Below are positions 1-11,443 of a stretch of 64,000 nucleotides of DNA, one piece after another; position 1 is the first letter of the stretch, and each line of letters begins with the position of its first letter. The stretch lies in NCBI GenBank assembly GCA_018873245.2, contig JAEMBT020000001.1, positions 12,018,220 to 12,082,219 on the forward strand, given 5' to 3'. The notes below the pieces were generated by a model that was not told the origin of the DNA, did not search any database, and worked only from the letters and a program-made list of their open reading frames with translations. Source of the DNA: Archegozetes longisetosus. Its lineage: Eukaryota; Arthropoda; Arachnida; Sarcoptiformes; Trhypochthoniidae. A program made the translations under genes and the position numbers.

Positions 1-209
1 TAACGAGTGTTTTCTCACAAGTGAGCGGTTATCATCACCAGCATATCAGATAAGATAACTATGTTTGCATAACTAAGTCATAATACATATAGGATAATAT
101 ATATAAAATCTTGAATATTTAATAAAGGTCAGTTAACTCGTTTAAACTGCTTCTGTACCTCAATTCGACGAAGATTCTGTGCTAAAAAAGCTAATACGAC
201 AGCACTATT

Positions 210-1020
210 TCAATGCGTTAGTCTCTGAGTAGCCTCTCTTCAAAGCTTAGAAAACTTAAAGGACTTATAGAAAAGTTTAAGAAAAAGTTGAAACCTTTAG
301 GTCTAAAATTTAGTCATTATAACCAAATTTTTCTAATGCTGCTTATCTTTAACCTTTTAACAATAATAACTCGTTTTCATAAAATAAATCTGATTTTGAT
401 ATTCATAAACTCAAATATTATTTGAATGATTTATGTTTAGCTTATGAGAAATTTTTGCCGATTTCGCGTGAAAAACTTTAGATATTCAAAAGCTATTAAA
501 ACACATACCAAAAACTGAATCTAAATTTTATGAAACTATATTCTTTAGATACAGCACCTGTTTCTAAAACGCAACAATTTTTACACCTAGTTTTTGAAAA
601 ATCTAATAAAAAGACAGCCAAATCTAACCAAAAAAGAAAATCAAATCATAAAAGTAGTTCAAAAAAATCGTCAAATTAATCATATTGAAAATTGTATAAA
701 AATATTTTTATAAAGTAAATTATAAAATGTTTGTGTATTAAGAACTTTTGATTTTGTTTGCTATAAAAATAAAGCTTATTCGAAATATAATAAATTTTTT
801 TCGTTAGAGTTTTAACAAGTCAATGAATCTGATTTGTTGATAAGTATGATTTACGAATGAGTAATTAGTTTAAAAGGTATTTAACAATAAGCATTACTAA
901 TCAATGAAAGACTATACAACTGGTCATTTCATTATTAATCATAAGGAAAGTTTTGTATTAGTTAAGCCCTTTATGGATTTTAGTAGAGTAACAGAGGCTA
1001 CTCAGAGGCTAACGCATTGA
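210..1020. mobile_element. TIR element of unrecognised superfamily, copy 1
   Basis: The two ends are inverted repeats of about 28 bases: the left end starts TCAATGCGTTAGTCTCTGAG and the right end is its near-perfect complement. No convincing target duplication is visible. The interior is asymmetric; about 250-350 there is a lysine-rich open stretch, and 521-679 reads open into a Lys/Ser-rich tail, which may be the remains of a coding region. A second, inverted copy of the left 120 bases lies at about 5465-5590 inside a hAT element. I do not recognise the family. Confidence 0.65.
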
Positions 1021-2326
1021 TATACGCTTTATCATAGACATTATACATGTGAAATTAGATTAATTTCAACGATTTTTATTTATATGCGATTTAAAATTTG
1101 ACTTTTTTGTATTGTACTATTAAGGGAAACTGTTTTGATATCGTTTAAAATAAACATTGATTTGTTTTTATTTAGTAACAATTGTAATAAATCTTATGAA
1201 TAATTTGCAAGTAAGTGAGATATTAAGATAATTAGTAAAAAACAGAGTTGGGTTTGTGAACTCTTTCAAGAATGAAGTAAAGACACTGCAAAATGCAATT
1301 GTTGTGACAACGATTTATCGTGTAAATACTTCACAACTTCGGGTATAAGTGGGCACTCAAAATGCACTTTTGCAAAAAGTAATGTGCAATTGAAAGTCTA
1401 TGAATTTATTAGGATCTCGGAAAACCGAGTCCTGCTCGGGATAAGTCACTCGAGACGGGGGAATGAAAATTCCCGACGTGACCCAACTTTATAGTGAGTT
1501 TCATAGAACAAATAAATGATGTTACAGCTTTCGAAAAAAAAAGTTCAATGTAGGGATTGAGCAGGATCAGATCATGTGGTTAAAGAAACTTATGTTACAT
1601 TAGTGCGATAGTTTGATCACTAAGGTTATGAATTTTATCTTACTAATAATTTAATTGCTGTATCAATCATTTTTATTAGTTTAATTGTTATTATATGTGG
1701 GTTTTAACGTTTTTAATATGAATTTGTCAATACTATACATATCATTTGGCTAAAGGTTGTATGAAATCTAGCATTAAGTGCAAAAAAAATGAATCTAAAA
1801 CTGCAAGTTGGAACTCTGCAATGATGGAAATGAATCAAACTAGTTCTTTTGTTATCAGATATTCATTAAAGACAAAAATTGTTCAGGAGCACTAATTTAA
1901 ACTTTCATCTATAATTAATACAGAAAATTTTCTCTTTTTACGCTTGCGTTTTGAAAGTTATTTCATTGTTTTTGTACTTGAACTAAAAATTAGTAAAAAA
2001 GAACTCACAACAAAAATCGTGAAAAATGATTGGAACACCTGTGATTCGATCTAAGAAACTTAAAATTTATTTTTCCTAAAACTGAAAGGGTTTTAAAATG
2101 TACTGATTCGCCAAGCAATACAATGTCTAGTATTATCGGTAAAACTTAAAGCGTTTTCATTATATTTTTAATTATTTGTATGTATTAACATATTTTCTGT
2201 TGCATCATAAATAAGACCTGAAAGAATAAATATTTATTGAAAAAATTGAAATAAAAATGATATATAGTGTAATAAAGATATCGAATTAAATAACCAGATT
2301 TGATGTTAATTAATTTCCCATTACAT
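1021..2326. other. Intergenic, no gene seen
   Basis: AT-rich sequence with stops in all frames. A short GC-richer patch at about 1408-1480 holds two small hairpins (CTCGG/CCGAG and GGGAAT/ATTCCC) but resembles nothing I can name. Confidence 0.5.
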
Positions 2327-2519
2327 CATATAATGGCAACACTCCCTCAGTGTTCCTACAATGTCTTATTTTGCAATACACTTTCGGTTACAAATAAAAA
2401 TAAAAGCAGGTTCATATCCCTTGGGAATTAATGCATGAAACCTAATCACACGAAGTATTTCATTATCTTAGATATACGATAGTTATTAACAAAAATATTT
2501 AAAAATAAATTTAGAACAA

Positions 2520-4295
2520 ATGAATATACCAATTGAAAAACTAACCTTATCGGACATATACACATTTCTTAAACAATATGACGGGTCTGATTATTCTATT
2601 GATGGGTTGGGATTTGCTATAAAAAATAAATTAGTCCCAGAAATAATTAAAACAAATTGTATCCACTGTAAGGTATTATTTAAATTATATTACTTTTACA
2701 ATTTTATAATTGATTTTTTAAGTATAGATAAAGTCATGTATCCTCGTTATAAGCGAAACAGTAAAACAGGATATATATTCCAATGTGAAAATTGTAAAAA
2801 ATCGTATAGTTTGACTAAAGATACCTGGTTTGATAATTCAAAGTTAAATTTTGTGCAACAATTCAAATTGATTTACTACTGGGCTAATGATTTCACTGTT
2901 ACGCAGACAGTGAAAGAAACATTCATTAATGAAAAATACGTAATTAACAATTTTCAAAGATTACGTGAGGTATGCGCTATTATTGTATCAAATAATTCAG
3001 AAGCAGTTGGTGGTGTCGGAGAAATAGTAGAAATCGATGAGACAAAATTATACAAAGCGTAAGTTTATACTACTATTTCATACTTTATGTCTGAAGCTTT
3101 ACTTCAAGAACTACGGTAGAGAATATAAAACATCATATCTATAAAGTCAAGACTAAAAAAATGTAACTACACCCATAGTCAGATATTACTAAGTTATAGT
3201 TCTTATCAAAACTAATCATTCATAAGAAAAAGTATTGAACACAATTCAAACAAAGCTTCGATAATACATTTTTGAACTCTTTTTAATTTGAGTTAAGATT
3301 AGTTTAGTTTGAATTTGTCTTTTACTCATTTGAGATATTTTGCTGGTAATTATAACTTTATATCCATTAAACTTTTACGTATGCTTTAGATAGTAGTTAT
3401 CCTAACATTAGCTTTTCATATACACTGTTTAGTTTTCTATACCATAAATTTTTCAGGTAAAGTTTCGTATGAAAAGTTTAAGTTAAGTAAACTATTGTCT
3501 AAAGTATGGATAAGTTTAATAAAGTTGCAATTTCAAGCAAGGTATCTCAAATAAGAGAGATACAAATTCAAACAAAACTAATTATAAATCAAATTTAAGA
3601 GTTCAAAATGTATTATTGAAGTTCTGTTTAAATTGTATTCAATAAATAGTTGTTTTTATAAATGATTAAGTTTTGATAAGAACTATAACTTAGTAATATT
3701 TGATTATGTGTGTAGTTACATTTTTTCAGTTTTGACTCTATATATATTGCTTTATTTTCTCTGCCGTACATTTTTAAAGTAAATTTTCATCTATATTTAT
3801 TTATACAGTAAGTATAATAAGGGCCGGCGTAGAAAGTTTGAAAAAGAATGGCTCTTCGGTGGGATTAAACGGGGATCTAAAGATTGCTTTATGGTACCTG
3901 TTGGTAAAAGAAACAAAGAAACCTTACTCCCGATAATATTTAAATACATCAAACCAGGAACCACTGTAATTTCGGACGAATGGAAAGCCTATAAAGCTTT
4001 AATTAATCCTAACTATGCGCATAAAAGTGTCAATCACTCGATAAACTTTGTTAGTCCCGACGACCCGATAGTTCACACTCAAAATATTGAAAACCTTTGT
4101 TCAGTTCTAAAAAGAAAAAGATCCCGTAATGCCCACGGAAATCATAGTAGCACTTATTTGGATCAATTCTTATACTGGAGAAAATTTCCTCAAACTAATA
4201 ATGGATTGAGGTTTTTGCAAATATGCGAACATATTAGCACTTGTTGTCTCGGGTTTTATGGCATTAAAATGGGTTTTGTTGATGAGAGTGATTAA
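2520..4295 (+). CDS. Merlin transposase (ISXO2-like DDE), two exons
   Basis: Cut-and-paste transposase of the Merlin/IS1016 family. Exon 1 is 2520-3058, ending AAAGC before GTAAGT; exon 2 is 3809-4295, after TTTATACAG. Joining them gives 341 codons with no stop. Residues 40-90 hold a CxxC...CxxC zinc-ribbon-like region. The first catalytic Asp lies in VEIDETK (exon 1 end), followed across the junction by KYNKGRRRKFEKEW, the usual Merlin block, then VISDEWKAY with the second Asp, and VNHSINFV and NIENL toward the end. The length matches the family (about 300-350). The 750-base intron is unusual only because a MITE fills most of it; without it the intron would be about 95 bases. Confidence 0.92.
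3114..3766. mobile_element. Palindromic Tc1/mariner-type MITE inside the Merlin intron
   Basis: The ends CGGTAGAGAA and TTTTCTCTGCCG are inverted and the arms pair along nearly the whole 653 bases, so the element is one long imperfect hairpin. TA dinucleotides at 3112-3113 and 3767-3768 flank it, as for Tc1/mariner MITEs. There is no coding capacity. The host intron keeps its donor and acceptor. Confidence 0.85.
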
Positions 4296-4509
4296 TATTT
4301 TTATATTTCATTAACATTTAACATATAATATTACAAGATAATTTTATAGTAAAAGTTCTCAAATTTTGTTTATTAATAAATTTGCACTTATTTACCGAAA
4401 GTTATATACTAACTCACTGTAGGAACACTGAGGGAGTGTTGCCCATATAATTTGTATATAGTTATATGGGAAAGATCTGGTTTTTGTTTTCTTTAAGCTT
4501 CATGAGGGG

Positions 4510-5758
4510 TAGAGATGAAAATTTTAGTCCGTTTAGTCTTAGTCTTAGTCTGAGGCTAAGACTAAGCATTTTTTAGTCTTTAGTCTGAAGACTAAGACTA
4601 AAGACTAAACCTTAGTTTAGTCCGACTAATCCTTAGTCTCTATAATAAAATTTCCATAATACAAATAGGTATTTCATTACGCAAAAATATTTGCCTCTCA
4701 AAACACCCTTCTTAATATTATCTCAAAGACATTGCATTTTACATAAATACATGGGTTTGCCAGTAGCTTATATTTACTCTTTACTTTTTAGGGCAATAAT
4801 AGATATAATAAGGATTCATTTGGCAAATTTTATAAATACATATCTGAGGGTTAGTAAATATTTCTCAAAATTCTACTCTTAATTGGAGAATCTTATAGAC
4901 ATCCTCAGTTATGGTTTAAATAAATTCAAATGTTTTGAATAAAAACATTGGATTTGCCAAAATGAATGCCAATTTGTGACAGTATAAATGGGTACGAAGT
5001 TCAATACAATCTCGATTTGCATCAATAACTAGTTGTGGAGTTGAAAGAAGTCGTTCCAAATATAAAAATATTGTTTGCCGATAGTGGTTGTCGTTTACTG
5101 GAAATAATCTTAAATAATATTTTATAGTCGATTGTAATGTTCAGCTCCTAAACCAAAATTGAGATAGAATTACGAAATAATAAATAATATTAACTAAATA
5201 TTTTAAGAGGTTCCATGTCTTTACTTCAGAAACATTATTTGAACAACTCTACTCTCAAAATCTTCAATAAAACTTTTAAATAATCTTAAGATTATCTTTT
5301 AACCTTTGAATTAAAGTAATTTTTATTTTAAAAATTTATTGAATTCTACAAAATTGCGTCGAATTCTGTTTATTTACGAAAAAACTTTTCTTATATTTGA
5401 CAAAAGTCGTTATTTACAAAAGAAATGTTGATTATGATACTGTAAATGGTTTAGTTATTAGCGTTTGGAACAAGTTGATTATAATGGCTAAATTTCAGTT
5501 CTAAAGATTTAAGTTTTTCTTAGACTTATATAAGCCTTTTAAATTTCGAAAGCTTTCCAAAAGGCTACTCAGAGACTAACGCCTTGAATTTATATTATTG
5601 AATGCAGACTAAGAGACTAAACTAAGACTAAGAGCTTTAGTCCGAGGCTAAGACTAAAGACTAAGAGGTTGAGACGGACTAAGACTACAGACTAAACTAT
5701 ACTTTAGTCTTACAGACTAAAGACTAAGGTATAGTCTTAGTCTCAATTTTTATCTCTA
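4510..5758. mobile_element. Non-autonomous hAT element with GACTAA-rich ends
   Basis: Ends are TAGAGATGAAAATT and its near complement. Identical 8-base duplications ATGAGGGG (4502-4509 and 5759-5766) give the hAT superfamily. About 110 bases at the left and 160 at the right are clusters of GACTAA/TTAGTC units, in both orientations, as subterminal transposase-binding repeats often are. No transposase is visible inside. Confidence 0.85.
5465..5590 (-). mobile_element. Fragment of the 210-1020 element family
   Basis: On the minus strand this matches the left 120 bases of the element at 210-1020, including its terminal repeat (GGCGTTAGTCTCTGAGTAGC), at roughly three quarters identity by eye. It lies within the hAT element, so either the hAT captured it or it inserted there and lost its other end. 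Confidence 0.6.
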
Positions 5759-6095
5759 ATGAGGGGCTATGATATTGGAAATGATTTCGTTACTTTCACT
5801 ATGAGGTACATACACTCTATCCCTCTTACTTTACCTGGCTAAACTTAATATATCAACAATATCTCTGCTTTAGATTAAGTTAAGTCAGGCAAAAAGAATG
5901 GTTAGTATATGAGAACACAATGAAGAATATTGTTTCATAACAACCAAATTCTAATGAAATGTAAAGTAAACGAAGGCCAAAGACCTGAATAATGAATATT
6001 ACGAAATTGAACACGAAAAACTTTATTTTTCTCTATAGAATAAAGAAATGAGAGTAAATTTCTCATTTTATCTAAGCTTTGAGTGAATTGAGCTT

Positions 6096-7720
6096 CTAGA
6101 TTGAATCTAAGCTTGGATTCGAATCGTTCTCTTCTACTTTCAGTGGATGTTTTACTATATGAGGCTCCAGAGGTTGAAAGTATAACTGTTTTGTCAATAT
6201 TTGTGTCCATTCAATCGGTGTTTTTGGTGATTTCAGCTCTTTTAACTTATTGTTAGCCTGTTTTGAAACAATATTTAAAAATATAGTTTTTCCTATCGTT
6301 CGCAATAGAAAGTTTAGTGGATAGACGTTATACAAAACTTGATGCTCACTTTAATAATGATAGAATTGATGTCTTTATACCAAGACTTTGCAATCAAACT
6401 GTCAGCTAATGCTGAACCAAATTTAGTGCCAGTATCCCAGTCAACATATGCCAAATTTCCTAGAAGCCAGGAAGTTCAAGATTAATATATTAGAAAGAAC
6501 TAGATAATCTTTTTACCTTCAGGTGTTGAGTAGCATACAAGGATGTCTGTGACTCTCGGCAATGGTACATTTACTGGCGTTGTTTTTAAAGGTGTTTTTT
6601 TAGCAAGAGTTGAATAATCAGAATTTTCTTCGCCTAAGTTCGAATAAAGATTTGAAAATAGTACATGATCTTATATTTAAAGCTCAAATTCGCTTCATTT
6701 TGAAAATACCGAAAAATTTTAAAATGAACTCTAAGAGAATTTTAATTCTTATTAAATTTCAATCTTTCATCAGTATAAAATTTATTAAATTAATAAGTAA
6801 AACTTATTGGAAAGAACAAATAATATTAGTTTAAATTAAAGTAGACCTTTTCCGCGACAACAGTTAAAGAAAAATAGCCGTGGTTTTTCTCTCAAATGAG
6901 GACAATTTTTGTTGTCAAACAGATTGATTAGATCTCCAATCTTTATCCATTGGTTATTTGAATCAAGTATTTCTTTATTATCGTTCCCATGAGTTATGAT
7001 CATAAAAATGAATGCGTTATGTTTTGACAACTCAGAGCTGTTTGAAATCTCTTCCAAAACGTTTAAAATATCTTTTTTCTGCAAATTTTTCTTCATTATA
7101 ACATCAAAGTGTAGCTGATAGAAAATATTACGAAATCTTTGCATCTCTTTATAGGTTCCAAAAGTGAAGTAATTGTTTATGAGAACACAATAACCTCGTG
7201 GACTGTTAGACATCGTGTGAATACCACCAACTGAACTCAAAGATCTCTCCTCACAAGGTCTAATAAGAATATCTGGTGGATTGGCATCTCCGAAACTAAA
7301 CTGTGGTTTGTATCCAAATCGAGGATCACATAGACTTAAGTCACATAAATCTCTAGTATTCGGATCTAACTTTAATGCGATTTCATCATGTTGTGTATGT
7401 AACAAAATGTGTATTAACTCTTTAAATTCTTGTTCATTTTTAATCAGGTCACACAGAATTGATTTGTTTTTGGCTGAGTCAGAATCTCTTGATAACTAAA
7501 ATTCAACGTAAGAGTATTTAAATTATCAAAATTTATAAACATTCAATATAATAGTATTTCATTTCTTTCTTACGTTCAATGATTTAATGTTTTCAGAGTA
7601 TTTTGCAAACACTCTATTGATCTTAATCTCATCCATAATCTTCTGGAAGTTCATGTTTTGGCATATATCATCTAATACCTTTTCGGTAAATAATTGCTTT
7701 AAATTTATATTAGTTTCCAT
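6096..7720 (-). CDS. CARD-containing caspase, five exons
   Basis: Cysteine protease of the caspase family, 394 residues. Exons (minus): 7574-7720, 6847-7495, 6517-6633, 6350-6459, 6096-6257; all phases close, though the second donor (AAAAG/GTCTAC) is weak. Residues 1-92 look like a CARD (ends HTQHDEIALKL). The p20 part starts near RGYCVLINN (149-157), with catalytic His218 in ITHGND and Cys262 in FFNCCRG. A 35-residue linker leads to p10 (VCYSTPEG at 298-305, LTKQLYF near the end). The dyad is present but the S1 pocket is not: the pentapeptide is NCCRG rather than QACRG, the loop that carries the first S1 Arg is missing between NNYF and KEMQRF, and the p10 SWR motif reads AYV. It could be an initiator caspase with altered specificity or a regulatory paralogue. 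It faces the CARD-like gene at 8712 across about 1 kb. Confidence 0.88.
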
Positions 7721-8672
7721 TTTCGCTCATTGAATGGCAATGAAAACAATAAAACATATGTTTAGTAGAAGTTGAAGTTAATTTCTAGGGCATGTTGTAA
7801 TACTTAGATAAAAGAGTTAGCAACAGAAATCGTAAAAAGAAACACAGATAAAAAATTATCTGCTATTAACCTTAACATTGACTTAGTTTTTCCAATGAAA
7901 TCTTTTAAGACTACTTTAAAATAGTATCTTTTTATGACATTCTATCTTATTTTGTTGGCTGAACTCGACTTTACGTTTGAATTTTTCGAGTTTGCTTAGG
8001 AAAAACTTAGATCCAAGAGTTTGGAACTTATTACAATCATTAACAATGAAGTAATTGAAAATGACATCGGATAACACTGGAAGTTAGTTGAAAATATTAT
8101 AGTCAATATTCTTTATTTCAATTATGATTCAAAAGAATGTTAAGCAACCAGAATTTCGCACATCAATTAAACGTATTTATTGAGATAACAATTGAGTTTT
8201 TATGAGTGTCATACTCAAAATAGCGAAAAACATAAACTTAGATTCGATTATTTTATGTGACTTAATAAAAAAGTACTTTTCTTATAATGATTTTTCTATT
8301 ATCAGATTATTTTCAAATCAAACTTTAGTTGAAATAACTTTATGAAAATATCTCATGGTTTATTTACTATAAAATTTTGTAGTTTAATGAATAGAAATTT
8401 ATCAACAGCGTAGTGTTGGTAGAATGGCTATTTGGACTGGAGAAATCAAATATTTTTCTAATAATATATTTGGATAGCTAACTTATATAGTTTTAAGTTG
8501 TTGAAGAACTTTCATGTTCCAAGGTTACTTGAAAATTAATTTATCCATAATAACATTGTACGGATTAATTATAAAATAGAGTTCCTCTTTCAGTATATAT
8601 GAACCACAGGTAAACTTTTGCTAAACTAAACTTTTTGCATAATATTCTCATTCTTACACTAATTTCTTTCAG
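7721..8672. other. Shared upstream region between two divergent genes
   Basis: About 950 bases between the caspase start (minus) and the first exon of the small CARD-like gene (plus). AT-rich, no coding region and no repeat that I recognise. It must contain both promoters if both models are right. Confidence 0.5.
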
Positions 8673-8711
8673 AGATCCTTTCATCGTTTTAGCACTTAAG
8701 CCAATAAATAT

Positions 8712-10232
8712 ATGAAAGGCCATGAAACAACTTTAAAGGTGAGTTGAAAATCACTGGAATTTTATCAAAGAACTTTTCTTCGCAAGATGAGTATTTGTAT
8801 AACTTTAGTTTTAAAAAAATTATTAAAAATAACCTTAACTAATACTGGATTCATATTTTTCGATGAAAATCTTTTCATGATTATGTAATTTTTCCTAGAA
8901 ATTGAAATAAATTTATACTTCCTTTTATCAATTGTTAATAGTAACTGAATTGTACAAATTTGTCTACTCGTAAGCTTTACCCTTTATCATTCATATTAAC
9001 TTCAATGCTTTGTTTTCGAAAACATGTTTAAATGATTACTATCTTATGACAATCAAAATAAAATTAACTAATTAGCCATGTAATTATTAAAGAAATTACT
9101 TTCTACTTATAAAATAAATTGAATTGAATTTTTCTTGCTTATTGAAAAGGGTTAAATTTCGATTTACAAAAGTTTTTAATTTATATTGAACTATTTTCTT
9201 GTTCATAAAGTGAGATCAATGAATACGAAATAGAAGTTTCAATTATAAATCAATCTTTTGATAGTTTTTGCAGTAAAATAAACCCTGAAATTGTTTCGAA
9301 ACATAGTATTAATAGTAATTATTTCGGTGAGCGTAAAAAGTTAGTCGATTTATTAAAAGTGAGTTTAGTATGCAATATATCATGCGAACCGCCTCTTTGG
9401 CGGTGAGTGCAAATTTTTAAAATATTTTTGTTGGATGAACACTTACACCAAACATTTTGATAACTTCAATTATCTGTTTACAAAATCATTATTTAATGAA
9501 AACTCATTGTCTTAAATTAATTTTAATTAATTTGTTCTTTTCCAAATTTCAATATAAGTCAAGCGATGCAGTGGAGAAGAGAAGAATATTGAAACAAATA
9601 ATAGATAAATTTGAGTAAATACCAGCATGAAGGCCATGCAAGGTACATAAATCCGTTAATAGCTCATTATGTCAAAAAAGACTGATTTAGAACCTTATAC
9701 CTTCGTACTCAGGCGACGAAATATAATCTTCAGATAACTTTACATACATAAATATAAAAATCGCTACTATTTACCTACCAGTTTAACTTACATTCATTTA
9801 CCTGCAATTATATCTCGAGAGGACTACAGTGTAACTAGACCTCGAAGTATATTTACATGTAACTATAATTCAAAAGCTTCGTTAGATTTACTGAAATAAT
9901 GGTTCTCTCAAGGTATAGTGACATGTAAGCAATAACTTGAGTTATATTTACCAAACTTTAAGCCAAATGAAAGTAAAATTGTAAAAAGTTTGTATTAAAG
10001 TTTTTAATATATGAAAGTAAGTCCTAAAAAAGAAACCCATGCTTTGAGTGACCAAACGGCAAATGATTGTTCTGATAATACTTCACCGATAATTAATGAG
10101 ATATTAGGTAAGTATTAATTATCAGTAATAGTCTTAATAATCATCAATGCCCACATTATCACAGAAAATAAAATTCAAATACCAAGTTCAAAAATTTTCT
10201 CTGCTCTTAGTTTTACGATTCAAAATGGTTAA
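8712..10232 (+). CDS. Small CARD-like (death-fold) protein, five exons
   Basis: Model of 126 residues from five small exons: 8712-8738, 9215-9358, 9559-9614, 10022-10107, 10165-10232. Each junction has GT and AG and every phase closes, which would be unlikely by chance; the first exon may begin at an acceptor at 8672 and carry 5' UTR. Residues 10-75 are predicted all-helical with a CARD-like rhythm: SFDSFCSKINPEIVSKHSIN, then FGERKKLVDLL, then EKRRILKQIIDKF. ERKKLVDLL sits where CARDs carry their fourth helix. The remainder (76-126) is low-complexity with no domain. It could be a CARD-only adaptor or decoy acting on the neighbouring caspase. The domain call rests on pattern alone, and the first intron acceptor (AAAGTGAG) is the least certain junction. 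Confidence 0.5.
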
Positions 10233-10515
10233 TATTATAAAGATATTGTGATTAAAAACTTTTACCTCATAACAAATATTACTTTTAATCGCAAATTTAA
10301 AATCACTGAAAATTTTTGATCTTATGACAGATTGACTTAATTGGATTCTCAGTCGATATCATACCAACTAATCAACTATAAATGTCTGCATGGATGCTGC
10401 AATTGATCTGTGCTTTAGCCCATAAACTTATGCAGTGTTATTGTTTAAATTTAGGATAATTTTATATTTATAGTTCGATTGCTTATATATCAGGAGAAAA
10501 CCTTTTGAATCACCC

Positions 10516-10766
10516 ACATAAGTGTCGCAGTATTGTGATGTCGCTACTGGCAAATTAGACAACTGATGACGCGTAACAGATAATAACTAGAAATTAGTTA
10601 ATTAGTGAATTAATCTTTCGAAAACAAAGGTTAACTATAATTCTAAATTCTATAATTATAAAGCATCAGAACCAACCTAGAACAGATATAAAGCGTGGTA
10701 AACGTGGGGTAACATTTTACCCTACAGTTAGTTTTACGTTTTCAGAAGTTAAGTTGTGACGAAGGG
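10516..10766 (-). mobile_element. piggyBac-type MITE, truncated copy
   Basis: Reads on the minus strand from CCCTTCGTCACAACTTAACT at 10766 and matches the copies at 26139 and 60577 for about 250 bases, then stops. TTAA follows the intact end (10767-10770). The other terminus is missing. Confidence 0.8.
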
Positions 10767-10770
10767 TTAA

Positions 10771-11443
10771 GACGTATACCTCTGTATATGAAAAGTTTAA
10801 AGATGACGAAAAATATAACGAATGATTGTATTAATATAAATATATTGAATCTTTATCATAAACACACTTATATGCTTATATTTTGTTTGAATGTAAAAGC
10901 TCTAGGAGGAATATATTTTGTTCAGCTTGTTTTAAAGTACAAATTATCAAGTTGAATGTTTGCATTTGTTTAGCTTCATTGCAGAAAGGATTTCATTATA
11001 GAAAAAAGATATGTGAAATTATAATTTGTAATTTCCACGAAGTATTGTTATGTAGTAAACAGTTGAGCTCTAAGTGAGCTGATCTGATTTCTTCAGCTTA
11101 CAATCACTTTCAAACTGGGCTACAGTTCAGCTAACCTATTGATTTATATATACATGAAAGCTTGAATGTTCTTGTTATATTTATTTACTATAATAACATT
11201 AGATTCTTAATCAACTTATGCTTCAGAAAGATTGAAAAATAGCATGCTAGTATTTTTAGACAATCTATAAGTGACAAGATAGTACTTAAGTTTTTGAGAT
11301 CTTATACAGTACTTCAGTAAAATTCCATTGTTATCTATAATATGTACAGATCATATATAAACTATTTAAATACAAGTGCTATTTCATCGATAAACTTAAA
11401 GTGAAAGTCAGAACAGGCTGTTTTTCGCTTATTGAATTGAAAA
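10771..11443. promoter_or_regulatory. Upstream region of beta-glucuronidase with a TATA-like box
   Basis: No gene here. TATATAA at 11354-11360 lies 84 bases before the start codon and is the best TATA candidate. The rest shows nothing recognisable. Confidence 0.35.

Larger units (their letters stand above)
2335..4443 (+). mobile_element. Merlin DNA transposon, apparently complete
   Basis: The 26-base terminal inverted repeats are perfect (GGCAACACTCCCTCAGTGTT and on). They are flanked on both sides by the identical 8-base duplication CATATAAT (2327-2334 and 4444-4451), which fits the 8-9 bp duplications of Merlin. The single gene inside codes an ISXO2/IS1595-type transposase that reads open once its intron is removed. 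A 653-base MITE is inserted in that intron. With intact ends, intact duplication and an open gene, this is a recent insertion. Confidence 0.93.

Noticed and set aside
10883-11077. Open frame of 64 codons before beta-glucuronidase
   Set aside because: No start context, no domain, no splice partner, AT-rich composition; a chance frame.
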